64,000 nt of DNA from Mycetocola_B reblochoni (GTDB lineage: Bacteria > Actinomycetota > Actinomycetes > Actinomycetales > Microbacteriaceae), in NCBI RefSeq assembly GCF_003667525.1, contig NZ_RCUW01000004.1, positions 1 to 64,000 on the forward strand. Reading direction: 5' to 3'. Position numbers and translations under genes: made by a program. The notes beneath the pieces were generated by a model, which saw only the letters and a list, made by a program, of their open reading frames with translations, did not search any database and was not told the origin of the DNA. This document shows, piece by piece, positions 54,147-64,000 of the stretch. The stretch's first letter is position 1; each line of letters starts with the position of its first letter.

Positions 54147-54697
54147 TGCCGCGGCCGCTCGCCGTCCTGATCGGCCCGATGGGGGTGGGGAAGACCCGTC
54201 TCGGCAAACGGGTGGCCAAACGGCTGGGTGTTCCGTTCACCGACACGGACAAAGTCGTCGTCGCCGCCCACGGCCCCATCACCGACATCTTCGCCGAGCA
54301 CGGTGAGGACTGGTTCCGCGGCGTCGAGAGCGAGACCGTCCTGGCTGCCCTGGAGGGGGACGGCATCGTGTCCCTCGGCGGGGGAGCGGTCCTCCATCCC
54401 GCGACGAGGGCGGCGCTGGCCGGGCACACCGTCGTGTTCCTCACCTCACCGGCGGAGGCGGTCCTCGCCCGCATCGACCTGGGCAAGCGACCGCTCCTGC
54501 GCGACGACCCCGGCGCCTGGGAGCGCATCTTCCGGGAGAGGGAGCCCGTCTACCGCGCCCTCGCGAGCCACACGGTCGACACCTCGGGGCGGCCGATGGA
54601 GCACGTGGTCGACACGATCGTCGCGCTCGTCGCCCCGGCCCGCGACACGACCACCAAGACAGCGACGGCGGAACCCGCCGCGGAGGAGGCCCCTTGA
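54146..54697 (+). CDS. aroK: shikimate kinase
   Basis: 183 residues. Walker A LIGPMGVGKTRLGKRVA (about 8-24), shikimate-site Asp in FTDTDKVV, VSLGGGAVLHPATR and the lid region GKRPLLRDDP. It phosphorylates shikimate with ATP. The C-terminal 20 residues are low-complexity. It overlaps aroB, which uses a TTG start. Confidence 0.95.
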   Translation: MPRPLAVLIGPMGVGKTRLGKRVAKRLGVPFTDTDKVVVAAHGPITDIFAEHGEDWFRGVESETVLAALEGDGIVSLGGGAVLHPATRAALAGHTVVFLTSPAEAVLARIDLGKRPLLRDDPGAWERIFREREPVYRALASHTVDTSGRPMEHVVDTIVALVAPARDTTTKTATAEPAAEEAP

Positions 54698-55776
54698 GCG
54701 ACATCACCCGGATCCCCGTGACGGGGGACGATCCCTACGACATCGTCGTCGGCCGCGGCATCCTCAGCGCCGAGCTGCTCGAGCGGACTCTGGGCGACGG
54801 CGTCGCCAAGGTCCTCGTCGTGCACCCGCCGACCCTCGCCGACCGCGCGGCGGAGCTGCGCGAGCTGCTGGCCGGCCGCTACCAGGTGCTGCTGGCGGAG
54901 ATCCCCGACGCCGAGGCGGGCAAGCGCGTCGAGGTCGCCGCGTTCTGCTGGCAGATCATGGGCCAGGCCGACTTCACCCGGACCGACGCGGTCGTCGGCT
55001 TCGGCGGCGGGGCCGTCACCGACCTCGCCGGCTTCGTCGCAGCGACCTGGTTGCGCGGCGTCCCTCTCGTGCAGATCCCCACCTCCGTGCTCGGCAGCGT
55101 GGATGCAGCCGTGGGCGGCAAGACCGGCATCAACACGAACGAGGGCAAGAACATGGTCGGCGCCTTCTACGCTCCCCGTGGCGTCGTCGTCGACCTGGAG
55201 CTGCTCGACACCCTCCCGCGCAACGAGGTGCTCACCGGCTTCGCCGAGATCGTCAAGGCCGGCTTCATCGCCGAGCCAGAGATCCTCGACATCATCGAGG
55301 CAGACGTCGACACGGCGACGGACCCGCGCTCGCCCCAGTTCCGCCGCTGCGTCGAACTCGCCATCGCGATGAAGGCCAGGGTCGTCGGGGAGGACTTCAC
55401 CGAGGCCGGGCTGCGCGAGATCCTCAACTACGGTCACACCCTCGGCCACGCCGTCGAGCACGCGGAGCGCTACCAGTGGCGGCACGGAGCTGCCGTGTCC
55501 GTCGGGATGGTGTTCGCCGCCGAGCTGTCGCGTCTGGCCGGACGGCTGTCCGACGAGGTCGTCGACAGGCACAGGAGGATCCTCGGCTCGCTCCAGCTGC
55601 CGACGAGCTACCCGATCGGCCGCTGGAACACCCTGCTGGCCACCATGCAGCGCGACAAGAAGGCGCGCGCCGGCCTGCTCCGCTTCATCGTCCTCGACGA
55701 CACGGCGAAGCCGACCGTGCTCGCCGGGCCGGACGCGTCGCTCCTGTTCGCCGCCTACCAGGAGGTGGGGGAGTGA
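54694..55776 (+). CDS. aroB: 3-dehydroquinate synthase
   Basis: 360 residues from a TTG at 54694 (GAGGAGG 5 bases upstream). NAD-binding loop GFGGGAVTDLAGFVAA, substrate loop SVDAAVGGKTGIN, metal ligands Glu in GFAEIVKAGFI, His in NYGHTLGHAVEH and His in WRHGAAVSVGM. It cyclises DAHP. It is coupled to aroK and aroQ by 4-bp overlaps; the DAHP synthase gene is not in the window. Confidence 0.96.
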   Translation: MSDITRIPVTGDDPYDIVVGRGILSAELLERTLGDGVAKVLVVHPPTLADRAAELRELLAGRYQVLLAEIPDAEAGKRVEVAAFCWQIMGQADFTRTDAVVGFGGGAVTDLAGFVAATWLRGVPLVQIPTSVLGSVDAAVGGKTGINTNEGKNMVGAFYAPRGVVVDLELLDTLPRNEVLTGFAEIVKAGFIAEPEILDIIEADVDTATDPRSPQFRRCVELAIAMKARVVGEDFTEAGLREILNYGHTLGHAVEHAERYQWRHGAAVSVGMVFAAELSRLAGRLSDEVVDRHRRILGSLQLPTSYPIGRWNTLLATMQRDKKARAGLLRFIVLDDTAKPTVLAGPDASLLFAAYQEVGE

Positions 55777-56219
55777 GCGCCGCGGTGTCCCGCTCCGTCC
55801 TCGTGCTCAACGGCCCGAACCTCGGCCGGCTCGGATCGCGGCAGCCGGAGGTGTACGGATCGGCCGACCTCGCCGACCTCGCCGAGGCGCTCGTCGGCTG
55901 GGCGCCGGAGGGCTGGACGAGCGAGGTCAGGCAGACGGACGACGAGTCCGAGCTCATCGCCTGGCTGCACGAGGCCGTCGACACGCGCAGGCCCGTCATC
56001 CTCAACCCCGCCGCGTTCACGCACTACAGCTACGCCGTCCGCGATGCCGCCGTGCTCGTCACCGAGGCGGGGCTCCCCCTGGTCGAGGTGCACATCTCCA
56101 ACCCGCACGCCAGGGAGTCCTTCCGCCAGCACAGCACCATCTCAGCGGTCGCCACCGGCGTCGTCGCGGGCTTCGGCTTCGACTCGTACCGGCTCGCACT
56201 CGCCGCCATCACCGGCTGA
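55773..56219 (+). CDS. aroQ: type II 3-dehydroquinate dehydratase
   Basis: 148 residues from a GTG overlapping aroB. Type II signature VLNGPNLGRLGSRQPEVYGS with the catalytic Tyr, ILNPAAFTHYSYAVRDA and VEVHISNPHARESFRQHS (catalytic His). It dehydrates 3-dehydroquinate. Together with aroE, aroC, aroK and aroB it gives a near-complete shikimate operon. Confidence 0.95.
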   Translation: MSAAVSRSVLVLNGPNLGRLGSRQPEVYGSADLADLAEALVGWAPEGWTSEVRQTDDESELIAWLHEAVDTRRPVILNPAAFTHYSYAVRDAAVLVTEAGLPLVEVHISNPHARESFRQHSTISAVATGVVAGFGFDSYRLALAAITG

Positions 56220-56309
56220 GGCCGTGTTGGCCGGCACCCCTTCTGCCACTAAACTGTCCACTCGGGCCGGATCCGGCCACTGACCAGACGCGAACGGAAC
56301 ATCTTCTCC

Positions 56310-56873
56310 ATGGCATCCACTGCTGACATCAAGAACGGCGTTGTCCTCTCCATCGACGGGCAGCTCTGGTCCGTCATCGAGTTCCAGCACGTGAAGCCGG
56401 GCAAGGGCGGCGCCTTCGTGCGCACCAAGCTGAAGAACGTCGTCACGGGCAAGACGGTCGACCGCACCTACAACGCCGGGGCGAAGATCGAGATCGAGAA
56501 CGTCGACCGCCGCGACTACACCTACCTGTACAACGACGGCGACAGCTTCGTGTTCATGGACCAGGCCGACTACGACCAGCTGCAGGTCCCCGCGGCCACC
56601 GTCGGCGACGCCGCCAACTTCATGCTCGAGAACCAGTCGGTCACGATCGCGATGAACAACGGCAACCCGCTGTACGTCGAGCTGCCCGCGTCGGTCATCC
56701 TCGAGATCACCTACACCGAGCCCGGCCTGCAGGGGGACCGCTCGACCGGCGGAACCAAGGACGCCACCGTCGAGACCGGCTACCAGATCCAGGTCCCGCT
56801 GTTCCTTGAGACCGGCACCAAGGTCAAGGTCGACACCCGCACGGGCGACTACCTGGGCCGCGTCAACGACTAG
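56310..56873 (+). CDS. efp: translation elongation factor P
   Basis: 187 residues with the EF-P loop HVKPGKGGAFVRTKLKN (modifiable-type Lys at its tip) and the C-terminal signature GYQIQVPLFLETGTKVKVDT. It frees ribosomes stalled on proline runs. TAAACT at about 56250 could be the -10 box. The stop overlaps the GTG of nusB, a common actinobacterial pairing. Confidence 0.97.
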   Translation: MASTADIKNGVVLSIDGQLWSVIEFQHVKPGKGGAFVRTKLKNVVTGKTVDRTYNAGAKIEIENVDRRDYTYLYNDGDSFVFMDQADYDQLQVPAATVGDAANFMLENQSVTIAMNNGNPLYVELPASVILEITYTEPGLQGDRSTGGTKDATVETGYQIQVPLFLETGTKVKVDTRTGDYLGRVND

Positions 56874-57292
56874 TGAGCGCACGGAGCAAGGCGCGCAAGC
56901 GCGCCATCGACATCCTCTACAGCGCGGACGTGCGTCAACTGGCGCTGGCGGACGCGCTCTCCGACGCCGCCCGACGGGCGGCCACCGAGCCGGAGCGTGA
57001 GGCCTCCTGGCTGTACGCGCGCGACATCGTCGACGGCGTGCGCGACCACGGCGACGAGATCGACGAGCAGATCCAGTCGTACGCGCAGGGCTGGACGCTG
57101 GCGCGCATGCCGCACGTCGACAGGGCGATCCTGCGCATCGCCGTCTGGGAGCTGCTGTTCAACGACGAGGTCCCCGCGGGCGTGGCCATCGATGAGGCCG
57201 TCGAGTGGGCGAAGAGCCTGTCGACGGACGACTCGCCCGGCTTCGTCAACGGCCTCCTCGCGCGAATCGCCCAGGCCAACGCGATCGCCTGA
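56873..57292 (+). CDS. nusB: transcription antitermination factor NusB
   Basis: 139 residues from a GTG. An all-helical RNA-binding fold: basic start ARSKARKRAIDILYSADVRQ, RMPHVDRAILRIAVWELLFN (family core), VAIDEAVEWAKSLSTDDSPGF and VNGLLARIA. It binds boxA RNA with S10 during rRNA transcription. It is followed by a hairpin terminator that separates it from the pyrimidine genes. Confidence 0.96.
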   Translation: MSARSKARKRAIDILYSADVRQLALADALSDAARRAATEPEREASWLYARDIVDGVRDHGDEIDEQIQSYAQGWTLARMPHVDRAILRIAVWELLFNDEVPAGVAIDEAVEWAKSLSTDDSPGFVNGLLARIAQANAIA

Positions 57293-57315
57293 TCCGGCGC
57301 GACCGACGCTCGATG

Positions 57316-57347
57316 TTCGGGCCCCGTGCAGGTGCACGGGGCCCGAA
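57316..57347 (+). terminator. hairpin terminator after nusB
   Basis: A perfect 15-bp inverted repeat (TTCGGGCCCCGTGCA / TGCACGGGGCCCGAA) with a 2-base core lies 23 bp after the nusB stop. Confidence 0.75.
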
Positions 57348-57449
57348 CGCCGTCCGCTCGCCGTCGACGGTCCGGAGCGGGCGGCCCCGACCGTCCGCTC
57401 CGCTCGGAATGCCGCGCCGGCGAAGATGCGGCGCGCACAGGCCGGACGC

Positions 57450-57512
57450 TATGATCGTGAGCAGAAGACACCACTTTAAGTCCGTCCAGAGAGGCGGAGA
57501 AGGGAGTCGGCA
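57450..57512 (+). promoter_or_regulatory. pyr operon promoter and leader with PyrR-binding loop
   Basis: TATGAT at 57450-57455 is a good -10 box. The short leader then contains GTCCAGAGAGGC (57484-57495), matching the PyrR RNA-binding consensus (UCCnGnGAGGY), flanked by arms that can form a small hairpin (CCGTCC / GGCGGA region). The ribosome site GAAGGGAG (57499-57506) sits directly after it and just before the pyrR GTG. UMP-bound PyrR would be expected to block translation rather than cause attenuation, as there is no terminator-like stem in the leader. Confidence 0.75.
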
Positions 57513-58049
57513 GTGGCTGCACGCACGGTGCTGCACGAGGCTGATATTTCCCGGGCGCTGACCCGGATCGCCCACGAGATCATCGAGTCCAACCGGGGCC
57601 CCGACGGCCTCATCCTGGTCGGCATCCCCACACGGGGCCGCTATCTGGCGGAGCGCCTGCGCGAGCAGATCTCGCGGATCAGCGGGACCGAGGTGCCGGT
57701 CGGCACGCTCGACGTCACCCTCTACCGCGACGACCTTGGCCGTCAGCCGGTACGAAGCCCCCAGCCCACGCAGATGCCCGGAGACGTCGTCGACGGAGCG
57801 ACCGTGGTCCTGGTCGACGACGTGCTGTTCTCCGGCCGGACGATCCGGGCCGCGCTCGACGCGCTCGGCGACCACGGCAGGCCCCGCGCCGTGCGGCTGG
57901 CCGTCCTCGTCGACCGCGGGCACAGGGAGCTGCCGATCCGACCCGACTTCGTGGGCAAGAACCTGCCCTCGGCGCAGAGCGAGCGGATCAACGTGCGGGT
58001 GACGGAGGTCGACGGGGTCGACGAGGTCAGCATCGAGGACCGCGCATGA
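57513..58049 (+). CDS. pyrR: bifunctional pyr operon regulator / uracil phosphoribosyltransferase
   Basis: 178 residues from a GTG. PRTase fold with GIPTRGRYLAERL, TLYRDDLG and the PRPP loop VLVDDVLFSGRTIRAALDAL (about 95-114), and family-specific RAVRLAVLVDRGHRELPIRP. It binds pyr mRNA in response to UMP; its own leader carries a matching RNA loop. It overlaps pyrB by 4 bp. Confidence 0.96.
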   Translation: MAARTVLHEADISRALTRIAHEIIESNRGPDGLILVGIPTRGRYLAERLREQISRISGTEVPVGTLDVTLYRDDLGRQPVRSPQPTQMPGDVVDGATVVLVDDVLFSGRTIRAALDALGDHGRPRAVRLAVLVDRGHRELPIRPDFVGKNLPSAQSERINVRVTEVDGVDEVSIEDRA

Positions 58050-59002
58050 GGCACCTGCTGAGCACGAGGTCGCTCGACCGCGATGCCGCCGTCCGGCTGC
58101 TCGACATCGCCGAGGACATGGCCGACACCCAGACCCGCGAGGTGCGCAAGCTGCCGACGCTGCGCGGCAAGACGGTCGTGAACCTGTTCTTCGAGGACTC
58201 CACCCGCACCCGCATGTCCTTCGAGGCGGCGGCGAAGCGGCTCTCCGCCGACGTCATCAACTTCTCCGCCAAGGGGTCCAGCGTGTCCAAGGGGGAGAGC
58301 CTGAAGGACACCGCTCAGACCCTGCAGGCCATCGGCGCCGACGCCGTCGTGATCCGGCACTCCGCCTCCGGCGCCCCGCAGACGCTCGCCGACAGCGGCT
58401 GGATCCAGGCGGGCGTCCTCAACGCCGGCGACGGAACCCACGAGCACCCCACCCAGGCGCTGCTCGACGCTTTCACGATGCGCCGCAGGCGACACGGGGC
58501 AGCGTCGAGGGGCAGGGACCTGGACGGCTTCAGGGTGACCATCGTCGGCGACGTGCTGCACTCGCGCGTGGCGAGGTCCAACGTGTGGCTGCTGTCGACG
58601 CTCGGCGCGGAGGTCACGCTCGTGGGCCCGCCGACGCTCATGCCGCTCGGCACGGCCGCCTGGCCAGCCACCATCGGCTACGACCTGGACGCCGCGGTCG
58701 ACGCCGGACCCGACGCGCTGATGATGCTGCGCATCCAGGCGGAGCGGATGAACGACGCGTACTTCCCCAACGCCCGCGAGTACTCGCGGCTGTGGGGGCT
58801 CGACGACCGGCGGCTCTCGCGCCTTCCGGGGCGTAGCATTGTCATGCACCCCGGTCCGATGAATCGCGGCCTCGAGATCTCGGCACGGGCGGCGGACGAC
58901 CCCAGGTCGAGCGTGCTCGAGCAGGTCGCCAACGGCGTGTCCGTGCGAATGGCCGCCCTGTACCTGCTGCTGTCCGGAGCCGGAGAGGATCCCACTTCAT
59001 GA
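58046..59002 (+). CDS. pyrB: aspartate carbamoyltransferase catalytic subunit
   Basis: 318 residues. Carbamoyl-phosphate motif FFEDSTRTRMSFEAAAKRL (about 49-67), GSSVSKGESLKDT, HPTQALLDAFT and the aspartate-side segment HPGPMNRGLEI. No regulatory subunit gene (pyrI) is present. It transfers carbamoyl from carbamoyl phosphate to aspartate. It overlaps pyrC by 4 bp. Confidence 0.97.
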   Translation: MRHLLSTRSLDRDAAVRLLDIAEDMADTQTREVRKLPTLRGKTVVNLFFEDSTRTRMSFEAAAKRLSADVINFSAKGSSVSKGESLKDTAQTLQAIGADAVVIRHSASGAPQTLADSGWIQAGVLNAGDGTHEHPTQALLDAFTMRRRRHGAASRGRDLDGFRVTIVGDVLHSRVARSNVWLLSTLGAEVTLVGPPTLMPLGTAAWPATIGYDLDAAVDAGPDALMMLRIQAERMNDAYFPNAREYSRLWGLDDRRLSRLPGRSIVMHPGPMNRGLEISARAADDPRSSVLEQVANGVSVRMAALYLLLSGAGEDPTS

Positions 59003-60327
59003 CCACACGAGCCTTCCTCATCACGGGAGCGCGCCTGGCCGACGGCCGCACGACCGACATCCGCATCGAGGCGGGCCGCGTCACAGAGCTCGGCGCGGGG
59101 CTCGACGCGCGCGGCGCGGAGACGATCGACGCCTCAGGGCTCATCGCCCTCCCCGGACTGGTCGACCTGCACACCCATCTGCGCGAGCCCGGCTACGAGC
59201 AGAGCGAGACGGTGCTGACCGGCACGCGCGCGGCCGCGGCCGGCGGCTTCACGACGGTGTTCGCGATGGCCAACACCTCGCCCGTGGCCGACACGGCCGG
59301 CGTCGTCGAGCAGGAGCTCGCCCTCGGCGAGGCCGCCGGCTACGCCAGGGTCCAACCGATCGGGGCCGTGACGGTCGGACTCCAGGGCGAGCGGCTCGCG
59401 GAGCTCGGCGCGATGGCCCGGTCGCGTGCCGCCGTCCGGGTGTTCTCTGACGACGGCTTCTGCGTCTCCGACTCCCGTCTCATGCGCCGCGCGCTCGAGT
59501 ACGTCAAGACGGTCGACGGGGTCATCGCGCAGCACGCGCAGGACCCCGCGCTCACCGTCGGCGCGCAAATGAACGAGGGAACCGTCTCCGCCGAGCTCGG
59601 GCTGACCGGCTGGCCGGCCGTCGCCGAGGAATCGATCATCGCCCGCGACGTCCTGCTCGCGGAGCACGTCGGCGCCCGACTGCACGTGTGTCACCTGTCG
59701 ACGGCGGGGAGCGTCGAGGTCCTGCGCTGGGCGAAGGCCCGCGGCGCCCAGGTCACCGCGGAGGTCACCCCGCATCACCTGCTGCTCACCGAGGAGCTGG
59801 TCCGCGGCTACGACCCGCGCTACAAGGTCAACCCGCCGCTGCGCCGCCAGGAGGACGTCGACGCGCTCCGCCTCGCCGTCGCCGACGGCACCATCGACAT
59901 CGTCGCCACCGACCACGCACCGCACCCCGTCGAGGCGAAGGAGTGCGAGTGGCCCGCCGCGGCGAACGGGATGGTCGGGCTCGAGTCCGCCCTGTCGGTC
60001 GTCCAGGCCACCCTCGTCGACCCCGGGCACGTCGGCTGGTCGGATGTGGCGCGGATCCTCTCGGAGGCGCCGGCGCGGATCGGCCGGATCACCGGGCAGG
60101 GCGAGCCGATCGCCGTCGGCTCGACCGCGGAGATCACGCTCTACGACCCCAGCCCCGTGCGCCCCTTCGGCACCGACCGGCTGCGCGGACAAGCGGTCAA
60201 CTCGCCGTTCATCGGCACGGAGCTCCCCGGACGGGTCGTCTGGACCTTCCACGACGGCTACCCGACGCTCGCCGACGGCGAGCTCAGGGAGCCGGACGAC
60301 ATCGCAGCGGAGCTGGTCCGTGCTTGA
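58999..60327 (+). CDS. pyrC: dihydroorotase
   Basis: 442 residues of the amidohydrolase family, class I type: metal ligands in GLVDLHTHLREPGYE (HxH, about 54-56), His in CHLSTAGSVE, and catalytic Asp in VATDHAPHPVEAKE (about 309-322). A Lys-carbamylation site is not obvious in the usual position; the segment SDDGFCVSDS is typical of the Asp-containing actinobacterial form. It overlaps the next gene by 8 bp. Confidence 0.95.
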   Translation: MTTRAFLITGARLADGRTTDIRIEAGRVTELGAGLDARGAETIDASGLIALPGLVDLHTHLREPGYEQSETVLTGTRAAAAGGFTTVFAMANTSPVADTAGVVEQELALGEAAGYARVQPIGAVTVGLQGERLAELGAMARSRAAVRVFSDDGFCVSDSRLMRRALEYVKTVDGVIAQHAQDPALTVGAQMNEGTVSAELGLTGWPAVAEESIIARDVLLAEHVGARLHVCHLSTAGSVEVLRWAKARGAQVTAEVTPHHLLLTEELVRGYDPRYKVNPPLRRQEDVDALRLAVADGTIDIVATDHAPHPVEAKECEWPAAANGMVGLESALSVVQATLVDPGHVGWSDVARILSEAPARIGRITGQGEPIAVGSTAEITLYDPSPVRPFGTDRLRGQAVNSPFIGTELPGRVVWTFHDGYPTLADGELREPDDIAAELVRA

Positions 60328-60844
60328 GCGGCTGGTCCCCGGCCTGATCGTCCTGGCCGTCCTGCTCCTCATCGTCGGCCTGATGTACGCGGGCTGGCGG
60401 GGACGACGACGACGCGGCGCTCCGCTGGCCGCGGCGCTCGCGCCCGCACCCGAGCGGCTGAGCGACCCGACGACCAGCGACGCACTCTACGTGGCCACCA
60501 CTGTGCGCCACGATCCGCTCAACCGCGTCACCGTCCCCGGCCTGGGGTTCCGCGCCAGGGCACGGCTCACCGTCGCGGACGAGGGCGTCGTCATCGCCGC
60601 CAACGGCGAGCCGGCGGTGTTCGTGCCCTCCGCCGACGTCATCGGGGCCGAACAGGCCACCTGGACGATCGACAGGGTCGTCGAGGACGGCGGCCTCACC
60701 GTCATCGGCTGGCGGCTGGCGGGCACCGAGCTCGACAGCAGCTTCCGTCTGCCCAGCGCCTCCGCGCAGCACACCATCATCAGCCGGACCCGCGCCCTCG
60801 CGGGGACGGCACCGTCACCAAGCGAGAGCGATACTGCATCATGA
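60320..60844 (+). CDS. membrane-anchored PH-like protein between pyrC and carA
   Basis: 174 residues from a GTG at 60320. One N-terminal membrane helix (LVPGLIVLAVLLLIVGLMYA), a basic turn (GWRGRRRRG), then a beta-rich domain (SDALYVATTVRHDPLNRVTV, DEGVVIAANGEPAVFVPSAD, GLTVIGWRLAGTELDSSFRL) of the type annotated as a PH-like or transporter-associated domain. Genes like this are regularly found between pyrC and carA in Actinobacteria. It overlaps both neighbours, so it is certainly co-translated. The function is unknown. Confidence 0.85.
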   Translation: MLERLVPGLIVLAVLLLIVGLMYAGWRGRRRRGAPLAAALAPAPERLSDPTTSDALYVATTVRHDPLNRVTVPGLGFRARARLTVADEGVVIAANGEPAVFVPSADVIGAEQATWTIDRVVEDGGLTVIGWRLAGTELDSSFRLPSASAQHTIISRTRALAGTAPSPSESDTAS

Positions 60845-62006
60845 CCAGTCCCAGCTTCCGTCCGGCGCCCCGGGCCGTCCTCGTGCTCGAGGACGGCACC
60901 CGTTTCGAGGGGCGCGCCTACGGCGCGACCGGCCGCACGGTGGGCGAGCTCGTGTTCGCCACCGGGATGACCGGCTACCAGGAGACCATCACCGATCCGT
61001 CCTACGCGGGCCAGATCGTGATGATGACCGCGCCGCACATCGGCAACACCGGCGTCAACGACCCGGACCGCGAGTCGCGCCGCAACTGGGTGGCCGGCTT
61101 CGTCGTCCGTGACCCCTCGCGGATCGTGTCGAACTTCCGCGCCCAGGACAGCCTCGACAGCGACCTCGTCGCCGACGGCATCGTCGGCATCAGCGGCGTC
61201 GACACCCGGGCCATCACCCGGCACATCCGCTCCGCCGGGTCGATGCGCGCCGGCGTCTTCTCCGGTTCCGACCTCGACCTCAGCCCGAGCGAGCAGCTCG
61301 ACGTGGTCACGCGCAGCGAGGGGATGGCGGGGCGCAACCTCTCCGCCGAGGTGTCGACCGACCACCCCTACGCGCTGCCCGCCCAGGGGGAGCGCGTGGG
61401 CACCGTCGCCGTGCTCGACCTCGGCGTCAAGCAGTCCACGCTCAACTACCTGGCCGAGCGCGGCTTCGAGGTGCAGGTGCTCCCGCAGACGGTGACCGCC
61501 GACCACGTGCTCTCGCTCGCACCCGACGCGCTGTTCTTCTCCAACGGGCCCGGCGACCCGGCGGCGAGCGAGGCGCACGTGGAGCTGCTGCGGACGGTGC
61601 TGCGCGCCGGCGTGCCGTACTTCGGCATCTGCTTCGGCAACCAGCTGCTCGGCCGCGCGCTGGGCTTCGGCACCTACAAGCTGCCCTTCGGCCACCGCGG
61701 CATCAACCAGCCGGTGTTGGACAAGGCCACCGGCCGCGTCGAGATCACCAGCCAGAACCACGGCTTCGCCGTCGACCTGCCCGTCGAGGGCCGCCACACC
61801 AGCCCTGAGGGCTTCGGCGAGGTCGAGGTCAGCCACTACAGCCTCAACGACCAGGTCGTCGAGGGCCTCGTGTGCCACGACATCAGGGCCTTCAGCGTCC
61901 AGTACCACCCGGAGTCCGCGGCGGGACCGCACGACGCCGTGTACCTCTTCGATCGTTTCCGCGACATGGTCGCATCCGCCACGCACGCCAAGGGAGAAGG
62001 CAAGTA

Positions 62007-62007
<1 letters not shown>
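60841..62007 (+). CDS. carA: carbamoyl-phosphate synthase small subunit
   Basis: 388 residues. N-terminal CPSase domain (LVLEDGTRFEGRAYGATG, NTGVNDPDRES, GISGVDTRAITRHIR) and C-terminal class-I amidotransferase with the nucleophile Cys in YFGICFGNQLLGRALG (about 263-278) and His-Glu in VQYHPESAAGPHD. It supplies ammonia from glutamine to CarB. It ends in TAATG with carB. Confidence 0.97.

Positions 62008-64000
<1,993 letters not shown>

Overview
The window reads as a high-GC actinobacterial chromosome, most likely Microbacteriaceae. The grounds are gene order (thrS-HIT-pdxST-yebC-ruvCAB-yajC-secDF-relA; rpsD-alaS-ruvX-mltG-aroECKBQ-efp-nusB-pyrRBC-carAB), many GTG starts, a MurA paralogue carrying an XRE-type HTH domain, and heavy ATGA/TGATG start-stop overlaps. 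It has two parts: an accessory region (1 to about 23,580) and a dense core housekeeping region (23,587 to 64,000).

The accessory region opens in an IS3-type transposase that has cut an AraC-type regulator gene. Next comes a block that looks like one metal-limitation module. On the minus strand it has nrdI-nrdE-nrdF, a small unknown protein and an FMN reductase; on the plus strand, divergently, a GTP-type PEP carboxykinase homologue, a Mn-type ABC importer and two DtxR/MntR-family regulators. NrdF has Gln, Ser and Lys in place of three metal-ligand glutamates, the signature of the metal-free class Ie (QSK) radical subunit. The PEPCK homologue has lost two of the three residues that hold the catalytic Mn2+ in that family (Lys to Ile, His to Gln) and has Ser for the reactive P-loop Cys. 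One MntR-like regulator keeps every metal ligand; the other has lost four of six. Similar palindromes lie between nrdI and the PEPCK gene and just upstream of the intact mntR. My inference is that the block replaces manganese-using enzymes with metal-independent versions when Mn is scarce.

After this come conjugation genes: a C5 cytosine methyltransferase with a second gene embedded in another frame, a candidate oriT, a MobF relaxase-helicase and a small membrane protein. Next to them, on the minus strand, lies a four-gene defence-like operon: a SIR2 NADase-like protein, a middle component, a Rad50/SMC-like ATPase with a CxxC hook (ABC-3C/Lamassu logic), and a fourth large protein with a HEPN-like RNxxAH motif. 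An orphan recombinase-type HTH protein marks the border with the core.

The core region holds a CorA-type transporter, HTH-MurA, a cystine-type amino-acid ABC importer, thrS, a HIT protein, PLP synthase (pdxST), yebC, the RuvABC resolvasome, YajC-SecD-SecF, RelA, an AbiEi-like protein, a DUF349 protein, a cyclophilin, RarA (with an acidic repeat insertion), S4, AlaS, RuvX, MltG, the shikimate genes, EF-P, NusB, and a pyrimidine operon (pyrR-pyrB-pyrC-membrane protein-carA-carB) whose leader has a PyrR-binding-loop motif. The window ends inside carB. I saw no rRNA, convincing tRNA or CRISPR array.
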